From an uncultured Bacteroidales bacterium (lineage in GTDB: Bacteria > Bacteroidota > Bacteroidia > Bacteroidales > Paludibacteraceae): a stretch of 64,000 nt of DNA. How positions within the stretch are numbered: position 1 is the first letter of the stretch; every line of letters starts with the position of its first letter. The notes under the pieces were generated by a model. The model did no database searches. It saw only the letters and a program-made list of their open reading frames with translations, and was not told where the DNA came from. Position numbers and translations under genes: made by a program. This document shows positions 62,098 to 64,000 of this stretch, one piece after another. The stretch covers positions 1-64,000 of the forward strand of contig ONEZ01000006.1 of assembly GCA_900316995.1 (NCBI GenBank). Reading direction: 5' to 3'.

Positions 62098-62538
62098 ATG
62101 AAGATTAAAAAAATTTGGTTCTCAGATGATTATATTTATGGAGTTGACGAGTCTGGTAAAGAGTATCGTCAGTCTCTGCTATGGTATCCTAATCTAAATG
62201 GAGCATCTGATGAAGAGAGAAACTCCTATAAGTTTGGTCATGATGGAATACACTGGAGAAACTTGGATGAAGATGTAAGTTTTGAAAGCTTTGAATATGA
62301 AGATGCGGAGCCAACACCAATTCAAAGATTTTTCCTTACCCATAGAGATATTGACTTAGATGCACTGTCTAAATGCACAGGAATTGATGTGGCAACCATA
62401 AACAAATACATCAATGGATTTTTAAGGCCTACTGAAATTCATAGTAGCAAAATAATCTCTTTCATTAATGACTATGAATTATCAGCATCACAAGTAACTA
62501 TTGCTTGCGAGGATTGTGCGGAGTATAAGAGTAAATAA
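62098..62538 (+). CDS. DUF2442 domain protein with a C-terminal helix-turn-helix-like region
   Basis: 146 residues. Residues 1-70 are DUF2442 (IKKIWFSDDYIYGVDESGKE, SLLWYPNLNGASDEERNSY). Residues 80-130 resemble a Cro/C1-type helix-turn-helix (DIDLDALSKCTGIDVATINK, YINGFLRPTEIHSSKI). It is thus a candidate DNA-binding antitoxin partner for DUF4160 upstream. The helix-turn-helix call is from pattern only. The region downstream is the structured RNA before the methyltransferase. Confidence 0.7.
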   Translation: MKIKKIWFSDDYIYGVDESGKEYRQSLLWYPNLNGASDEERNSYKFGHDGIHWRNLDEDVSFESFEYEDAEPTPIQRFFLTHRDIDLDALSKCTGIDVATINKYINGFLRPTEIHSSKIISFINDYELSASQVTIACEDCAEYKSK

Positions 62539-62640
62539 CAAAACGATATATAACTTTAAAACTGATAAATAAATCTGAGATAAGAGATTAATTAACATAT
62601 TATTAAATAAGCATTAGCTATTATTTCGCGTTCAAGAAAA

Positions 62641-62812
62641 AAGTCCGCTAAACTATTTTCTGAGAAGTCGGAACAATAAATTCACGGTTAGTTTATCTAA
62701 CAAACCAACACCACAGTAAGTTAATGTTTGCGCCAGTGGCGTGAACTCTTTGTGTGGTGTACGGGTTTCTTAGCGGACTTCCCGTGAACGTGAGCAAAAG
62801 TTCACGCTTTTT
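62641..62812 (+). ncRNA. Structured leader RNA with terminator, attenuator-like
   Basis: An 11-pair closing stem (AAGTCCGCTAA 62641-62651 with TTAGCGGACTT 62770-62780) encloses three hairpins: GTTAG/CTAAC at 62687-62701, ACACCACA/TGTGGTGT at 62708-62715 and 62753-62760, and nested within it GTTTGCGCC/GGCGTGAAC at 62726-62746. Next comes a terminator: CGTGAAC (62783-62789) with GTTCACG (62800-62806), then CTTTTT. Two alternative pairings break the terminator: TTCACGG (62681-62687) with CCGTGAA (62782-62788), and GCGTGAAC (62739-62746) with GTTCACGC (62800-62807). Mutually exclusive stems of this kind mark attenuators and riboswitches. I recognise no known family. Confidence 0.7.
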
Positions 62813-62821
62813 GTGCCCAGT

Positions 62822-62851
62822 GTGATTGATAGTCAATGCACAATCAATCAC
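62822..62851. promoter_or_regulatory. Inverted repeat at the methyltransferase start
   Basis: GTGATTGAT (62822-62830) and ATCAATCAC (62843-62851) are perfect nine-base inverted repeats with a 12-base centre, ending four bases before ATG 62856. As RNA it would hide the ribosome entry site; as DNA it could be an operator. Confidence 0.75.
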
Positions 62852-62855
62852 TGTA

Positions 62856-63935
62856 ATGGCTGGCAACGTAAACCTTCATTCGGCTCAAAGAGCTAAGAAA
62901 GACGAATTTTACACACAACTCTCGGATATTGAGAATGAACTACGTCACTACAAACAACACTTCAAAGGTAAAACAGTGCTTTGCAACTGTGATGACCCAC
63001 GTGTGAGCAACTTCTTTCACTATTTTAGTTATAATTTTGAACAATTGGGCTTAAAAAAGCTGATTACCACATGTTATAAAAGCCAAGAACGAGACCTATT
63101 TAGTCAAAATGATAGTGAACGTGCTATATGGCTTGAGTATAATGGCGATAAAAATGGGAACAGAGTTCCAGACCCTGAAGAGATAGGAATTAACTACTTA
63201 AAGGGCGACGGGGATTTCCGTTCTGCAGAATGTATAGAACTGTTAAAGCAGGCTGATATAGTTGTAACTAATCCACCGTTCTCATTATTTAGAGAATACG
63301 TTGCGCAGTTGATAAAATATGATAAGAAGTTTGTAATTATTGGTAATCAAAATGCCATAACAAACAAAGATTTCTTCCCTCTTGTCAGAGATAATATGGT
63401 GTGGTTAGGGTATGGATTTAAAGGTGGTGCAGGTCACTTTTTTAGCAATTATCAAGATGTCGCGACTGCTGGAGATCATAGAGAAGGAATGATACGTGTT
63501 TCTGGCGTTAATTGGTTTACAAACCTTGAAATTGAAAAAAGAAATGAAAAGTTAATCTTATATAGGAATTATAATCCTATTGATTATCCCAAGTATGATA
63601 ACTATGATGCAATAAATGTTGATAAGACATCTGAGATACCAATGGATTATATGGGTTTCATGGGTGTACCAATAACATTCATGGATAAATATAATCCTGA
63701 CCAATTTGAAATACTCGGAATATGTGCTGGCAATAGTAGGCAGAATAAGTTTTATGGAATTGTACCATATAAACCTCATGTTGAAGATAGAGGCGGTTGT
63801 GCTGTGCTAAATAATAAGCGAGTTTATTCCCGCATCCTCATCCGTCGCCGTCAACAGCAGCAGACCTATATTATCCCTGAGCAAGATAGCATCGACGGAA
63901 TAGCTGCTGAACCAGAAAATGAAATCACAAGATAA
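62856..63935 (+). CDS. EcoRI-family adenine-specific DNA methyltransferase
   Basis: 359 residues from ATG 62856 (MAGNVNLHSAQRAKKDEFYT). It matches M.EcoRI along its length: DEFYTQLSDIENELRHYKQH, LCNCDDPRVSNFFHYF, NFEQLGLKKLITTCY, KGDGDFRSAECIELL, the catalytic NPPF at residues 139-142, IKYDKKFVII, YPKYDNYDAINVDKT and MGVPITFMDKYNPDQFE. Motif order and NPPF show an N6-adenine methylase; the target site may be GAATTC-like but is not proven. A C-terminal extension of about 25 residues is not in M.EcoRI. No EcoRI-type nuclease is adjacent. A switch-like leader RNA and an inverted repeat precede it, and a DUF262-like gene follows after 18 bases. Confidence 0.93.
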   Translation: MAGNVNLHSAQRAKKDEFYTQLSDIENELRHYKQHFKGKTVLCNCDDPRVSNFFHYFSYNFEQLGLKKLITTCYKSQERDLFSQNDSERAIWLEYNGDKNGNRVPDPEEIGINYLKGDGDFRSAECIELLKQADIVVTNPPFSLFREYVAQLIKYDKKFVIIGNQNAITNKDFFPLVRDNMVWLGYGFKGGAGHFFSNYQDVATAGDHREGMIRVSGVNWFTNLEIEKRNEKLILYRNYNPIDYPKYDNYDAINVDKTSEIPMDYMGFMGVPITFMDKYNPDQFEILGICAGNSRQNKFYGIVPYKPHVEDRGGCAVLNNKRVYSRILIRRRQQQQTYIIPEQDSIDGIAAEPENEITR

Positions 63936-63953
63936 AATCAATTAGACCATACT

Positions 63954-64000
63954 ATGAAGATAGAATTAAACAAAATCACCGTAAGAGAACTAACTGAGGG
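63954..64000 (+). CDS. Start of a probable DUF262 (GmrSD-like) gene, cut by window edge
   Basis: Only 15 codons are visible, reading MKIELNKITVRELTE. This is close to the N-terminus of DUF262 proteins, which often begin MKIELKEITVRELT and go on to a ParB-like nuclease/GTPase fold used in GmrSD-type restriction. ATG 63954 follows the methyltransferase stop by 18 bases on the same strand. The call rests on a short stretch. Confidence 0.4.
   Translation, partial: MKIELNKITVRELTE

Noticed and set aside
62641-62780. A retron msr-msd because of the flanking inverted repeat
   Set aside because: No reverse transcriptase lies in the window; the next gene is a methyltransferase, and the terminator alternatives fit an attenuator better.

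Overview
The window is a chromosomal segment of a Bacteroidales bacterium (phylum Bacteroidota). Four things support this: promoters of the TTTG-N19-20-TAnnTTTG type; many lipoproteins and PorP/SprF, GldB and type IX secretion (T9SS) sorting domains; families typical of the order (FISUMP, DUF4270, DUF2147, the half-length 'glycogen/starch synthase'); and release factor 2, LysS and GpsA sequences of Bacteroidales type. I cannot name the genus. Gene density is high. Only three stretches over 300 bases lack a protein gene, and each holds an RNA gene or structured repeat: tRNA-His at 0.4-0.8 kb, tRNA-Val at 60.2-60.5 kb, and a structured leader at 62.5-62.85 kb.

Layout. 0-6 kb: end of a DUF2147 protein, tRNA-His with an unusual palindromic and duplicated tail, a YegP-like protein, and a 1,599-residue protein that joins TamB to an Omp85/TamA barrel. 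6-9 kb: a seven-Ig-domain FISUMP lipoprotein whose signal peptide is out of frame at a G9 tract. 9-15 kb: a small lipoprotein and a complete RND efflux operon. 15-25 kb, minus strand: glycogen phosphorylase, then an operon with an acyltransferase, envelope proteins, a bifunctional (p)ppGpp enzyme, an M3 peptidase and QueH. 25-33 kb: RluA, MORN protein, XseA/XseB (xseB is short and easily missed), an AsmA-like protein, QueA and a TlpA-type thioredoxin. 33-39 kb: a second RND efflux operon. 38.8-41.4 kb, minus strand: radA-panD-panC. 41.5-47 kb: a CotH-domain T9SS cargo, half-length glycogen synthase, DUF4270 lipoprotein and YigZ. 47-54 kb: a T9SS type-B cargo, an OmpA-type anchor and PorP/SprF in one operon, then a SPOR protein and GldB. 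54-60 kb: prfB with its programmed +1 frameshift, lysS, gpsA, pgi, and a second FISUMP lipoprotein. 60-62 kb: tRNA-Val, ProX-like deacylase, an exported nitroreductase. 61.8-64 kb: an AT-richer accessory edge with a DUF4160/DUF2442 pair, a switch-like structured RNA, an EcoRI-family adenine methyltransferase, and the start of what looks like a DUF262 gene.

Themes. The envelope dominates: outer-membrane assembly, two efflux pumps, surface lipoproteins, and T9SS cargo with its dedicated partners. Queuosine synthesis is represented by QueA and QueH, and the tRNA-His here is a queuosine substrate. Several gene junctions carry arrays of 7- or 8-base units, usually four or eight copies, and almost every unit holds a stop codon. 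The strongest candidates for something not previously described are the one-chain TamB-TamA protein, the attenuator-like RNA before the methyltransferase, the tRNA-tail palindromes, the stop-codon-bearing arrays, and the G-tract switch on the Ig/FISUMP lipoprotein.
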